From assembly GCA_036346395.1 (NCBI GenBank), contig CM070594.1, forward strand, positions 33,079,385-33,143,384: a stretch of 64,000 bases of DNA, read 5' to 3'. Below the pieces are notes generated by a model. That model saw nothing but the letters and a program-made list of their open reading frames with translations. It made no database searches and had not been told where the DNA came from. This DNA is from Hsuehochloa calcarea (Eukaryota; Streptophyta; Magnoliopsida; Poales; Poaceae). How positions within the stretch are numbered: position 1 is the first letter of the stretch; every line of letters starts with the position of its first letter. Both the position numbers and the translations under genes were made by a program. Below are positions 1-10,038 of this stretch, one piece after another.

Positions 1-53
1 GCCACCAACAAACACGCAGACAACGATCAGCGCGGCCGGCGCGGATCGAGCTC

Positions 54-94
54 TTATGAGGAGGAGGAAGGGCGGCGCGTGCGTGCGTACGTAC
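54..94 (-). other. Start of the first fimbrin intron
   Basis: GTACGTACGCACGC on the minus strand directly after the exon is a good grass splice donor. The rest of the intron is beyond the left edge. Confidence 0.6.
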
Positions 95-181
95 CTGGGC
101 CTGGAGGGCGCGGAGGTCGGCCTGCGTGAAGCGGCGCTGCAGGTAGGGGTCGGACACCACCACCAGCCCGTCGAACCCCAT
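95..181 (-). CDS. Fimbrin (plastin-type actin bundler), first coding exon only
   Basis: Fimbrins cross-link actin filaments into bundles in the cytoplasm. On the minus strand an ATG at 181-179 opens 29 codons that end in a strong splice donor (CAG then GTACGTACG at 94-86), so the exon ends in phase 0. The peptide contains VSDPYLQRRFTQADLRAL, which matches the conserved fimbrin N-terminus (V-S-D-P-x-L-Q-x-x-F-T-Q-x-x-L-R-x-L) that precedes the EF-hand-like and four calponin-homology domains. Those domains would lie in exons beyond the left edge, so the gene is partial here. The start is chosen because it is the first ATG in frame and sits where known plant fimbrins begin. Exon identity rests on one short motif remembered from the family; the full gene cannot be checked. 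Confidence 0.75.
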
Positions 182-420
182 CAAATCTCACTCTCTTTCT
201 CTTCGCGGCGGCAGCGCGTTGTCGATCGGCCGGCGTTAGGTGGGAGGGCGGATCGGTGCGGAGGAGGGAGGAGGGGAGGGGGGCGGGGGGATGATTAGGG
301 AGGGTGGGTCGTAACGGAAAGCTTGCGTACCCCGCTGAGGGCAGAGCAGGGGAATTCAAATCCCGTGCTGGCTCTCATTGGCTCGCTGGCCAGCCCAGTG
401 GGCAGCGAGGAGGGAGGGGG
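182..420 (-). promoter_or_regulatory. 5' UTR and GC-rich proximal promoter of the fimbrin gene
   Basis: Upstream of the fimbrin ATG on the minus strand the sequence is purine-rich (GAAGAGAAAGAGAG next to the start) and then CpG-rich with short G runs to about 420. This is typical of a grass 5' UTR and promoter. No convincing TATA box is visible, so the transcription start is unknown. Beyond 420 the sequence becomes AT-rich and contains no supported gene until about 1900. Confidence 0.45.
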
Positions 421-707
421 CCGGGAGTGACAGCTAGCTGGTCCCGACCGTTGGTGCTTGGGCTGCTACTGCTTTCGCTTTGAGCTTTCCCCGGTTTCCA
501 GCTAGTGCTCGTTAATGATCAATGAGTTCGTGAATGTGCTGCTAATGCTACATAAAGGTTTTTTATTACGCTGCAAGGCGTTTTCACTTTTCATGCCCCT
601 CTGCTGGGACACGTCAATTTCCTGCAACATTCATACGCTACAAACAGGCTTCAATCATGCAAGGTTTTACCGTAAATTAGTGGTTTAAATTATGATAAAT
701 CCAAGGG

Positions 708-993
708 TATGTACAATGGTAAAGACAGCTGTTGTCTATAGTAACTCTCTATATCACATGTAGATAACACTAAAGACACCTTATTCAATCGGTTATATAA
801 TTATAGACAGCGCATATACACAATCTTTAATGCTTTCATGGACTCAATCTTTATAGCTTCCTTGGTTTTAGTGATACAGTCGGCTACAAGATTGTAGATA
901 ACACATTTCTCTCTTTTTATTATTTTTTATCTACGTCAACTTAAATCTTACATAGCAGAGACTATAGACAGCTATATAAACTAATTGTGCATG
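708..993. mobile_element. Probable MITE with imperfect terminal inverted repeats
   Basis: The left end (ATGTACAATGGTAAAGACAG) and the reverse complement of the right end (ATGCACAATTAG, then TATAGCTGTCTATAG) share an ATGYACAATKR start and an inner AGCTGT-CTATAG block. The interior is AT-rich and non-coding. About 286 bp with such ends suggests a MITE. No target-site duplication could be fixed, so the limits are approximate. Confidence 0.4.
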
Positions 994-1912
994 ATCTATA
1001 CTCACCGGTTTGTTGCCCACCGGTGCTTTTAGGATTGACTACGCGATTTAGCCATTTGTGGGCATAAAAAGCAATACTCAATTTTAGCGTGGATAGACCA
1101 TTGAAATATACTTGATATGTTGTACAGCGAAGGTACGCATATAAATGTGATATCAAATTAAATACATATCATTTTTTAATCTAGTACGGTTATTCGAGGA
1201 ACCGATAATATTTAGACCACAGCAAAAAAGGTACGGTCCTAATTTATTGCTAAAGCTCATAAAACTAGTACATTAACTGCCATAGTGCAACGATGCTTCA
1301 GAAAAAGATACGCGACATGCCATGTTGTAATCGAAATAATGCAAAAAAAAAGGCACAATACTATAGCACCATATCAAAGTAGGGATGCGAGTCAGATCAT
1401 CTGCCGTTTAATTTCCAGCAACCAAAATGTAACAAACTCGATTTTAGCGTGGCTAGATGATTGAAATCTAGATGGTACAACCAAGATCTCCGCCGACGAT
1501 TTGCAACCTTCGGCGTGGGCGTACTACCTGACGCGTGCAAGACAGCTGCTGCAGCACCTGACCCGATGCGTGTCCAATATGGCATGAATGTAACATTTAG
1601 TTTGACCAAGGCCAAACTTGTAATGCTAGGGTGTTTTGTGCTGTTCAAGCTTTTCCAATATAATCAGGGGTATATAAAGAAAACCCAAGATCGTATGTGT
1701 GACAAGTAGGGATGCAAAGGGCCAGTTCGGACCAGCCCGCTACATAGGTCCGAACCACCGGGTCACGTAGATCGGGTCATTTGGATAGTCAGCATGCAAC
1801 CTAGGAGATGCCCTACTTGGGTTTGCTGAAGCATTGGGGTTACTGAATCTACCGAGTACTGACAGACGCGCTGTCGCACCCTTTGTGGGTTGCGGCGGCG
1901 GCTGGGAAGTAA
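994..1912. other. AT-rich intergenic DNA with one short direct repeat
   Basis: No coding region is supported. A block reading ATTTTAGCGTGG followed by TAGA and ATTGAAAT occurs at about 1082-1108 and again at about 1441-1467, in the same orientation. This hints at remnants of the same repeat family. The end of the stretch (about 1710-1912) is more GC-rich and leads into the inverted-repeat arm described separately. Confidence 0.4.
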
Positions 1913-1952
1913 ATTTGGGGGAGGGCCTCACGTGAGGCCCCACTCCATCAAC
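1913..1952. repeat. Left arm of an inverted repeat with an 18-bp perfect palindrome
   Basis: The palindrome GGGCCTCACGTGAGGCCC at 1923-1940 has a G-box core (CACGTG). The flanks AAATTTGGGGGA on the left and CCACTCCATC on the right resemble the reverse complement of the second arm at 9727-9768. With the CRM element removed, the two arms face each other across about 75 bp and could form a hairpin. Confidence 0.7.
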
Positions 1953-1988
1953 CGTTCATCCCTTCGGATCACCTCGGGGTGGACAGTG

Positions 1989-2956
1989 TGATGAAGAAGA
2001 GGTGTCCGATCTTTCGATGAGATTGATAACTATCGATTTTGGTGGCGGTGACTCTCACGATTCGACTACAACCGTACGACGACGCTTGCGCCTTAGCAAT
2101 CGCTGAACCAACTCCGAAGTGTTATTGACCTCGCTGGAGGCGTGATCAACCTGAACACGAAGTTCAATCCCTGCGAGCAATCGAAGAACTAGCAAGAATA
2201 AGACATAGGTAATCTGATATTGCGAATATGAATGAAGCATAAATTGTATTGCGAATAGCAAAGATGGGATCCCGAAGCTGTCTTAACAGGTGGTCGTTCG
2301 ACACAACTGAAGAACAGAGTTTGCACAATGGCTAAACCGAAACTCAACGAAATCCCCGTTCAAGCGAGGGAGACGGCGGCTCCTATATAGGGGAAACGAC
2401 CAGCTAGGGTTACAAGGCCCGTGGGCCAAAGTGGAGGTGGCGCAAAGACCCTTCGACTCGGACTACGACACGGATACGGACTCTTTTGATAATTGCGGTC
2501 GGCTCGGATAGAATTTGATGATGAGGTTAGATCCGTTAGAAAGTAGACTTGATAAGCTTTCCATGAAATCCAGAAACGCCCCAAACGGAGTCCGTATGAA
2601 GAAGTTACGCCCGTTTAAAGTTAGTCCTGACGCCGTAGTCCGAATCTGACTCCAGAACGAGCCCAGCTCGAACTCTTACTTGTCTTGGACCCAAAGTGAC
2701 GTGATGATCTCCATTATGCCTTCCATACATCTCCACGAATCCACATGCCTCTCCATGGTCCTTTCCCATATTCCTAAGCACAATTAAATCACTTGCATTA
2801 GGTAGCGGTCTATTCTCAGTAGTATATAATCCTAGGAACGAATTCACATGATAATTAAGTTGGCGAGCACGAGCTCGGGGAAGAGGTCCTTGTACTGGTT
2901 GTGGTTGAGTTGTGTGTGTAGGCACGGTTATATCCATGGTAGGGATGTCCTCATCA
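1989..2956 (-). repeat. 3' LTR of the CRM-like element
   Basis: This 968-bp copy pairs with the 959-bp LTR at 8758-9716. The two are nearly identical apart from scattered short indels (for example GGCCCGTGGGCC versus GGCCGTGGGCC). On the minus strand it starts TGATGAGGACATCC and ends in TCATCA. It also encodes the last part of the integrase polypeptide (2605-2956). Confidence 0.9.
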
Positions 2957-3180
2957 TCCTCCCCTTCTTGCATTTGAGTCGTCCTCGACTCAAGCTCATC
3001 CTCTTCCCCAAGTATGGCTTCAAATGCAATGTTAAATGTGGGACTAACCCCAAAATCTGCAGGCAGTTCAAGCTTGTATGCATTATCATTAATCTTTTCT
3101 AACACCTTGAAAGGACCATCAGCTCTTGGCATCAATTTTGATTTTCTCAATTCGGGAAACCTATCTTTTCTTAAATGCAA
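2605..3180 (-). pseudogene. CRM-like integrase C-terminal domain, extending into the 3' LTR
   Basis: It begins MHLRKDRFPELRKSKLMPRA, then DGPFKVLEKINDNAYKLELP, the C-terminal integrase fold. An acidic linker follows (QEGEDDEDIPTMD). The codons for DEDIP span the 5' border of the 3' LTR at 2956. The frame stays open 352 bp into the LTR and stops at 2605. In CRM elements this LTR-encoded tail (CR domain) is linked to centromere targeting; whether the tail here has that role is not known. Confidence 0.75.
2957..2969 (-). promoter_or_regulatory. Polypurine tract of the CRM-like element
   Basis: The minus strand reads AAGAAGGGGAGGA directly before the 3' LTR. This primes plus-strand DNA synthesis. 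It lies inside the coding sequence of the integrase C-terminus, as in CRM elements. Confidence 0.8.
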
Positions 3181-3294
3181 CCAAACAAGATCCCCGGTTC
3201 AAAAGTTAAATGTTTCCTCCCCGACTACCAAAGAAGTTTATATCTAGCATTCATGCGCTCTATATTCTCTTTAGTTGTCTCATGTATTTTAAAA

Positions 3295-3771
3295 TCAATT
3301 CAAAGACTGTTTAGCATCAGGGTTCAATATCTCCGAAGATGGAATGATCATTAAATCAATAGGAGCACGAGGCACAAAACCATAAACAATTTCAAAAGGG
3401 CACATCTTTGTAGTAGAATGCAATGACCGATTATAAGAAAACTCAATATGAGGCAAGCATTCTTTCCACAATTTTAAATTCTTTTTCAACACAGCCCTAA
3501 GCATGGTGGACAAAGTTCTATTCACAACCTCAGTTTGTTCATCAGTTTGGGGATGACAAGTAGTAGAAAATAACAGCTTAGTCCCCAATTTAGCCCATAA
3601 AGTTCTCCAAAAATGGCTAAGAAATTTAGCATCACGATCTGAAACTATCGTATTAGGCACACCATGCAAGCGAATAACTTCACGAAAGAATAAATCAGCA
3701 ATATTGGTAGCGTCATCGCTCTTATGACAAGGTATAAAATGGGCCATCTTAGAAAATCTATCAACAACCAC
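3295..3771 (-). pseudogene. CRM-like integrase catalytic core
   Basis: The core (rve) begins MVVDRFSKMAHFIPCH, contains IVSDRDAKFLSHFWR (second catalytic Asp) and HPQTDEQTEVVNRTLS (catalytic Glu region; most relatives have DGQTE). It also has the usual SLHSTTKMCPFEIVYG. It ends in a stop after DAKQSLN, before the linker to the C-terminal domain. Confidence 0.85.
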
Positions 3772-3786
3772 AAAAATGCTATCCCT

Positions 3787-4254
3787 TCACTTCTTTGTCC
3801 TAGGCAATCCTAAAACAAAGTCCATCGAAATATCTTCCCACGGAATGCTAGGAACGGGTAAAGGCATATATAAACCATGAGGATTAAGTCGTGACTTAGC
3901 TTTTTGACATGTAGTGCAGCGAGCAACGTAGCGCTCGACGTCCCGTCTCATCTTTGGCCAAAAGAAATGATCAGCAAGTATGTCCTCTGTTTTCTTCACA
4001 CCAAAATGTCCCATTAACCCACCTCCATGTGCTTCCTGTAACAACAGCAGACGAACGGAACTAGCAGGAATGCACAACTTGTTAGTTCTAAACACAAAAC
4101 CATCATTAATGACAAATTTATTCCACATTTTCCCTTCTTCACAATTCAACAATATCTCTACAAAATCAGCATCGTGCACATATTGCTCTTTAATAGTCTC
4201 TAATCCAAAAATTTTGAAGTCAAGTTGTGATAACATGGCATATCTCCTAGACAA
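3787..4254 (-). pseudogene. CRM-like integrase, zinc-binding domain and start of the core
   Basis: The HHCC zinc-binding domain shows its histidines in EAHGGGLMGHFG and its cysteines in CTTCQKAK, followed by WEDISMDFVLGLP with the first catalytic Asp. Integrase joins the new DNA to the chromosome. The frame stops after PRTKK; the core resumes at 3771 in a different phase. Confidence 0.85.
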
Positions 4255-4434
4255 AGCATCAGCAATAACATTCTCCTTTCCCTTCTTGTGTTTTATGACA
4301 TAGGAAAAGACTCAATAAATTCAACCCACTTTGCATGTCTACGGTTCAATTTACCTTGACTTGAATATGCTTTAGAGATTCATGATCGTAATGTATAACA
4401 AATTCTTTGGGCCATAAATAATGTTGCCAAGTTT

Positions 4435-4785
4435 CTAAGGTTCAAAGAGGGCATATAACTCCTTATCATAAGTAGAATAGTTCAAACTAGGCCCACTCAA
4501 TTTCTCACTGAAGTATGCTATAGGTTTGCCTTCTTGTAACAACACACCACCTAAACCAATTCCGCTTGCATCACATTCTAGCTCAAAAGTCTTATTGAAA
4601 TCAGGAAGTTGGAGTAGAGGTGCATGTGTTAACTTATCTTTCAATGTGGTGAAGGTATTCTCCTGTGCAGTGCCCCAAACAAATGGCACGCCCTTCTTGG
4701 TAAGCTCATTCAATGGTGCGGCGATAGTGCTGAAATCCTTCACAAAGCGGCGGTAGAACCCAGCAAGTCCTAAAAAGCTCCGCAC
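4435..4785 (-). pseudogene. CRM-like RNase H
   Basis: It starts MRSFLGLAGFYRRFVKDFS, the normal RT-connection sequence, and contains FELECDASGIGLGGVLLQ and YSTYDKELYAL, the RNase H catalytic Asp and Glu regions. RNase H degrades the RNA strand during reverse transcription. The frame overlaps the RT frame end by 16 bp in another phase and stops after LYALFEP. The remainder to 4254 is broken. Confidence 0.8.
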
Positions 4786-5714
4786 CCGTGTGACCGTGTT
4801 AGGAGTCGGCCAACTCTGTATTGCTTCAACCTTGGCTTGATCAACTTCAATTCCTTGTGGAGTAACAACATAGCCAAGAAACGCGACTCGATCGGTGCAA
4901 AAGGTGCACTTCTCAAGGTTACCAAATAGGCGTGCATCACGTAAAGCCTTAAAAAAAGACGTAAATGGTCCAGATGTTCTTCTAATGATTTGCTATATAT
5001 CAGTATATCATCAAAATAAACCACCACAAATCTACCAATGAAAGCACGCAAAACCTCATTCATTAGTCTCATGAAAGTACTAGGAGCATTAGTTAAACCA
5101 AAAGGCATTACTAACCACTCATATAACCCGAACTTAGTTTTAAAAGCCGTTTTCCATTCATCGCCTAATTTCATGCGGATTTGATGACAACCACTACGCA
5201 AATCAACCTTGGAAAAGACAACAGAGCCACTTAATTCATCAAGCATATCATCTAACCTAGGAATAGGATGACGATACCTAATGGTGATATTATTAATTGC
5301 TCTACAATCCACACACATGCGCCATGATCCATCTTTCTTTGGTACCAAAATGACTGGAACAGCACAAGGGCTAAGAGATTCGCGCACATACCCTTTATCA
5401 AGAAACTCTTGAACTTGACGCTGAATTTCTTTAGTTTCTTCTGGATTGGTCCTATATGGTGCTCGGTTGGGCAATGATGCACCGGGGATTAAATCGATTT
5501 GATGCTCAATCCCACGAAGCGGTGGCGACCGTGGATGTCCTTTGAAAGACATCTTTGTACTCTGCAAAATGTTAGTGACAAAGAGTGGCAAAGAAGAAGG
5601 TATATCCTCAAATGAAAACAATGCTTCTTTGCAAATTAATGCATAGCAAACATAATTACTAGCATCCAGTTGAGTCATATCAGATTTGGTAGCAAGAAAA
5701 CAAGCACCTTTCAA
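4770..5714 (-). pseudogene. CRM-like reverse transcriptase
   Basis: The reverse transcriptase copies element RNA into DNA. Visible motifs in order are GASLPNRAPYRTNPEE (start of the RT region), YVRESLSPCAVPVILVPKKD, FSKVDLRSGCHQIRM, FGLTNAPSTFMRLMN and the catalytic YFDDILIYS. After the YFDD block the reading frame drifts into non-homologous residues (about residue 255 onward), so a frameshift near 4950 ends the homologous part. The catalytic residues themselves are intact. Confidence 0.85.
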
Positions 5715-6062
5715 TTTAATTTCTTTATTTTTGTCATGAACAAATTTAGGTTCTTTCTTTATATGTTGCTCAAGCTCTTTTGCTACAATCGATTTTCACT
5801 CTTAGTATTCTCCTTCTCTCTTCTAGCTCTAGCAAGGTCATCTTTAACAATTTGTTCAGAGTCATAGGATGCAAGACAATTTTCTTTCCTTGAACATGAG
5901 AGAGTATTGATTATTCTTACCATGATGTATACAATCGAGATCGTATTGCCAAGGTCTTCCTAATAATAATGAACAAGCTTGCATGGGAACAACGTCGCAA
6001 TCAACATAATCATGGTATGAACCCATAGAAAATGTATTCTCACCATCCGTGTTACCTTCAAC

Positions 6063-6530
6063 TTACCATTCTTTGTTGAACCATTGAATATGGTATGGGT
6101 GGGGATGAGGTTTAGTCGACAACGCAAGCTTCTCCACCATATCCATACTCGCCAAATTGTTGCAACTCCCACCATCAACAATTATGCGAATGGAACGTTC
6201 CTTGACAACGCCCTTGATTTGGAATAAATTATGGCGCCGATTACGCTTCGGATGAGACACTTGAGCACTTAGTACGCGTTGCACTATAATGCTCAAATAC
6301 TTGTCGGCATCTTCGGCGCCAACATGTTCCTCCTCATGGTTATATTTATCATCATGTCTGCGCAGGTCATTTGCAAGCATAGCATATGTTTCATCATCTA
6401 AATCACTAGCAGAGGAATACCCACCATCATCACGTATAATCAATACACGCTTGCTTGGACGGTCCGCATCATGTGTCCATAGCCTTTGCAACGATGGCAT
6501 TGAACGTCCCTCGCTAAATCTGTCAAGCAA
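6063..6530 (-). pseudogene. CRM-like zinc-knuckle remainder and aspartic protease
   Basis: Residues about 115-130 carry IIVDGGSCNNLAS, the chromovirus form of the aspartic protease active site. The protease cleaves the gag-pol polyprotein. The frame begins in sequence overlapping the shifted zinc knuckle and ends at 6063 by a stop after FNKEW. It should continue into RT, so another frameshift lies between 6063 and 5714. Confidence 0.7.
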
Positions 6531-6882
6531 CCAAGAGAAAGTTTTGCCGAAGTTGTGGTCTTTGTTTTGGGTGCTTCAAAACTCTTGTCGCTGAATTTGA
6601 TGTAGTAGGCGCCGCTTGTTGTTGGCGGTTAATGGTGGGGCCGCCATAGTGGATGAGGAAAAGGTGTGCGCGTCCATGAATTTGTGCGACAGTAGAAGAG
6701 TTAGATCGCGTTCTCGTCTGGCGTCCTCGCAATTCTCGTTCGACTTTGCAAGCAAGATGAAACAATCTAGTCATGGAGTTATAATCTTTATAATCAAGAA
6801 TGTCCTGAATTTCACGATTCAATCCTCCCAAAAACCTAGCCATTGATGCCTCCTCATTCTCAACTAACCCACAACGCAACAT
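6523..6882 (-). pseudogene. CRM-like gag, middle part
   Basis: This continues the capsid with the motif MARFLGGLNREIQDILDY and a basic tail. Upstream (6883-7061) the reading frame changes, and downstream a CCHC zinc knuckle (CHRCKGYGHMM, around 6480-6510) is readable only after one more frame change. The knuckle would bind the genomic RNA. Confidence 0.7.
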
Positions 6883-7061
6883 ACCAATTTGTAATTTCGA
6901 TAGTATTCTTCCACAGACTTTGCACCTTGTTGTAAGCGTTGCAATTTATTTAACAAATCACGAGCATAATATGAGGGAACAAATCGATGACGCATAAGCA
7001 ATTTTAAAGCCTCCCAAGTGTTAGGTATGTTATTGGGATGTTGACGGCAATGTTCTTTCCA

Positions 7062-7385
7062 CTAAATAGAAGCAAAGTCGGTAAATTCACTAGTAGCAGC
7101 TCTAACTCGTCTATTATCGGGAAAATCATGACAAGCAAATTTTTGATCAACAACTAGTTCCCAATCTAAATAACTATCAGGGTCATATTTACCATTAAAA
7201 GAGGGCATATTGAATTTAACCTGAGCAAAAGCATCTTCGCGGTCACGTACCTCACGTCGTGGGGGTTCTCTTCGCATACCTTGTCGGTTAAAACGCAATT
7301 GGCGATGAGCTCGATCGTTGTTGTGGTTAGCTCTGCCATCTGCCTCGGAATCACCCACATATTCATCTTGTCCCTCTACCGTCAC
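7062..7385 (-). pseudogene. CRM-like gag, N-terminal part
   Basis: The segment has an Arg- and Asp-rich start and then the gag core motif FNMPSFNGKYDPDSYLDWE. This belongs to the retrotransposon gag (capsid) family, which assembles the cytoplasmic virus-like particle. The frame ends with a stop after FTDFASI, where intact relatives continue into the capsid helices. The sequence to 6883 looks like continuing gag in shifted frames. Confidence 0.75.
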
Positions 7386-8743
7386 AAAGAGGGGAGCGAT
7401 GAGTCAAGCTTGGACAATCTCCTCAAGGCGCCATAATATCGCCAAAGAATTATTAGTGATACCTTGTGCTCTCTCCATCGCAATGGCGTTGCGTTTGTCT
7501 CAATCTGGTGCTCTCTAGTTGAGCAAGTCGCTCATTTGTAACTCGACGTCCTCCTCAAGGCCCTCCGTGACGATGATTCATTTCGCGTGAAATGTTGTAT
7601 GATTCCTTCAGACGGGATCGTGAGATCTATCTTGATCAAGAACTCTCCGTAACTCGCCATTGTTAGCGAAAACACAAGAATATGTCCTAACAAGAACTAG
7701 GGTATGGTGGTTCAAAGTCGCTCGACTCAAACCTTCTATCAATTCTTACCAATTCTTACCAAGCACAGGGGATCGGCAACCGATGGTGACAATATATCTT
7801 CAAGATTGGATGGAGCGATTGCCGGTAAAGCTCGGCTGCACGGTGTAGAAAAGGTGTAGTGGGAGGGCTCAAGTTTAGTAGCAAGGAGTAGCAATAATCA
7901 ATTCGAGAAAATGCAAGTGAAAAATCGCTCAACGCCGGTGGAGTCTTGGTCCTAGGCTAGACCGCACTAGAGACGCGAGCCTAGCACACAAACGAAGACA
8001 CACCGTGCAGAAAGAAACTAGATGGCGTTGCACACGGAGTTCTGGAGCTCGGAAAAGGGCGCCGTCTTCACAGGGGACCTTAGAATCACGTGCAGAAGGG
8101 CTCTGTCAATTTTGAGCAAATTCTAAGAAACTTGATTTTCCTCGGTTTGCGGGCCCGTTTTGAGGCCCTAAACGACCTTTTTTGGGGTCGGAGCTGCCGC
8201 GTGTGTGCCTGGTGGCTTACGCGGATCTAAAATCTCCTGATTCACCTGACTCGGAGGTCGTATGCAAAAGTTAGGTTTTTCTCTCTCTTCTGTTTTTTTT
8301 TATGTCGCGGCTCTTCTAGATGCGGCTGCCTTTTTTTTCACACACGATGCGGCAGAACCCTACTCCAAAACCAACTCTGAGATCGTGTCCTACTCCGAGA
8401 TCGTGTCCTACTCCGAAACCAAACTAGGGCAAAGCCTCCCTAGAGATTGAGTCCTCCTCCTTTTCTACCCCTGTGGTAGTTCGGATCTAACTGAACGGTG
8501 AGACAAAAATATGAACAGAACTCGAAACTCTAGAGGAACTAGACACTAAGACCAGCAAAGAACACGACGATGCAACCGAAAGTTCAACAATGCAATGTAC
8601 TGAAAAGAAAAATTGCGAGGCTAAGACTGGTTTGGACAGATTGATCTACTACTGCTAATAATTTTTTTTGTTTTTGTGTACTCTGGGTAAGGAAAAGCAA
8701 TCTAATCTATGGTAAACTGGAAATTCTCACCGAGCAACCTTGA
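7386..8743 (-). other. Untranslated leader of the CRM-like element
   Basis: Between the primer-binding site and gag no reading frame has homology. A direct repeat TCCTACTCCGAGATCGTG (about 8388-8411) is the only local structure. The gag start codon probably lies near 7550-7385, but the frame is damaged. Confidence 0.6.
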
Positions 8744-8755
8744 GCTCTGATACCA
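8744..8755 (-). promoter_or_regulatory. Primer-binding site, initiator methionine tRNA
   Basis: The minus strand reads TGGTATCAGAGC two bases after the 5' LTR. This is the standard complement of the 3' end of plant initiator Met-tRNA used by many LTR retrotransposons. Confidence 0.9.
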
Positions 8756-8757
8756 CT

Positions 8758-9716
8758 TGATGAAGACGAGGTGTCCGATCTTTCGATGAGATTGATAACT
8801 ATCGATTTTGGTGGCGGTGACTCTCACGATCCGACTACAACCGTACGACGACGCTTGCGCCTTAGCAATCGCTGAACCAACTCCGAAGTGTTATTGACCT
8901 CATTGAGGCGTGATCAACTGAACACGAGTTCAATCCCTGCGAGCAATCGAAGAACTAGCAAGAATAAGACATAGGCAATCTGATAATACGAATATGAATG
9001 AAGCATAAATTGTATTGCGAAAAGCAAAGATGGGATCCTGAAGCTGTCTTAACAGGTGGTCGTTCGACACAACTGAAGAACAGAGTTTGCACAATGGCTA
9101 AACCTAAACTCAACGAAATCCGAGTTCAAGCGAGGGAGACGGCGGCTCCTATATAGGGAAACGACCGGCTAGGGTTACAAGGCCGTGGGCCAAAGTGGAG
9201 GTGGCGCAAAGACCCTTCGACTCGGACTCGATACGGATCACGGACTCTTTTGATAATTGCGGCGGCTCGGATAGAATTTGATGATGAGGTTGGATCCGTT
9301 AGAAAGTAGACTTGATAAGCTTTCCATGAAGTCCGAACGCCCCAAACGGAGTCCGTATGAAGAAGTTACGCCGCTTAAAGTTAGTCCTGACGCCGTAGTC
9401 CGAATCTGACTCCAGAACGAGCCCAGCTCGAACTCTTGCTTGTCTTGGACCCAAAGTGACGTGATGATCTCCATTATGCCTTTCATACATCTCCACGAAT
9501 CCACATGCCTCTCCATGGTCCTTTCCCATATTCCTAAGCACAATTAAATCACTTGCATTAGGTAGCGGTCTATTCTCAGTAGTATATAATCCTAGGAACG
9601 AATTCACCTGATAATTAAGTTGGCGAGCACGAGCTCGGGTAAGAGGTCCTTGTACTGGTTGTGGTTGAGTTGTGTGTGTAGGCACGGTTATATCCATGGT
9701 AGGGATGTCCTCATCA
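8758..9716 (-). repeat. 5' LTR of the CRM-like element
   Basis: Partner of the LTR at 1989-2956. It is followed on the minus strand by the primer-binding site and bounded at 9717-9721 by the CAGTG target duplication. This copy holds the promoter of the element. TATATAGGAG on the plus strand (about 9150) reads CTCCTATATAGG on the minus strand and could serve as the TATA element. Confidence 0.9.
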
Positions 9717-9726
9717 CAGTGGATGA

Positions 9727-9768
9727 AGCGGGGCCTCACGTGAGGCCCTCCTCCACTGAATTTTTTTC
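9727..9768. repeat. Right arm of the same inverted repeat
   Basis: The same 18-bp palindrome is at 9731-9748. Reading outward it is followed by TCCTCCACTGAATTTTTTT, the inverted counterpart of the outer flank of the left arm. The arms were separated by the CRM element insertion at CAGTG. Confidence 0.7.
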
Positions 9769-9774
9769 CGATGG

Positions 9775-10033
9775 TTGTGGGGGAAGGAGGTTGAACTGCA
9801 CGTGGCCCATGGACACGATACCGAGCTGGAGGAGTGCCAACGACTAGAGGACGCGGAGAACCAGGCGCTACGCCGCTTCGTACACAGCAACGAGGCCATC
9901 GATGCCGACCTTTACATGCCACCCTTGACCACCTCCTCCACACCAGACCCAGCAAACACACAACATATGTCGTGGCCTTGACTACATCGAACCGCACCTC
10001 CACATGCTCCTTAGTAGGCTCAACACCGTCTCC
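9775..10033 (+). pseudogene. Degraded coding remnant, part before the solo LTR
   Basis: A plus-strand frame reads VELHVAHGHDTELEECQ, then ALRRFVHSNEAIDADLYMPP, and changes phase to LDYIEPHLHMLLSRLN. Codon composition looks like real coding DNA, but I do not recognise the product. Removing the solo LTR joins this directly to 14599 in an open phase (NTVSKHPRGSLVAQTP). It is probably a dead host gene or a gene fragment carried by an older element. Confidence 0.45.
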
Positions 10034-10038
10034 AAGCA

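Larger units (their letters stand above)
1989..9716 (-). mobile_element. Complete Ty3/gypsy retrotransposon, CRM-like chromovirus lineage
   Basis: Two LTRs (1989-2956 and 8758-9716) begin TGATGA and end TCATCA and are flanked by a perfect 5-bp duplication CAGTG (1984-1988 and 9717-9721). The coding order on the minus strand is gag, protease, RT, RNase H, integrase, which defines Ty3/gypsy. Two traits point to the CRM lineage: on the coding strand the LTR starts TGATGAGGACATCC, and the integrase reading frame runs through the polypurine tract into the 3' LTR. The element is full length (7728 bp), but the polyprotein is cut by several stops and frameshifts, so it is probably non-autonomous now unless some breaks are sequencing errors. 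Confidence 0.9.

Noticed and set aside
54..359. Two overlapping open frames in the first 360 bp on both strands
   Set aside because: They are products of the GC-rich sequence; the supported coding frame is the 29-codon fimbrin exon in another phase.
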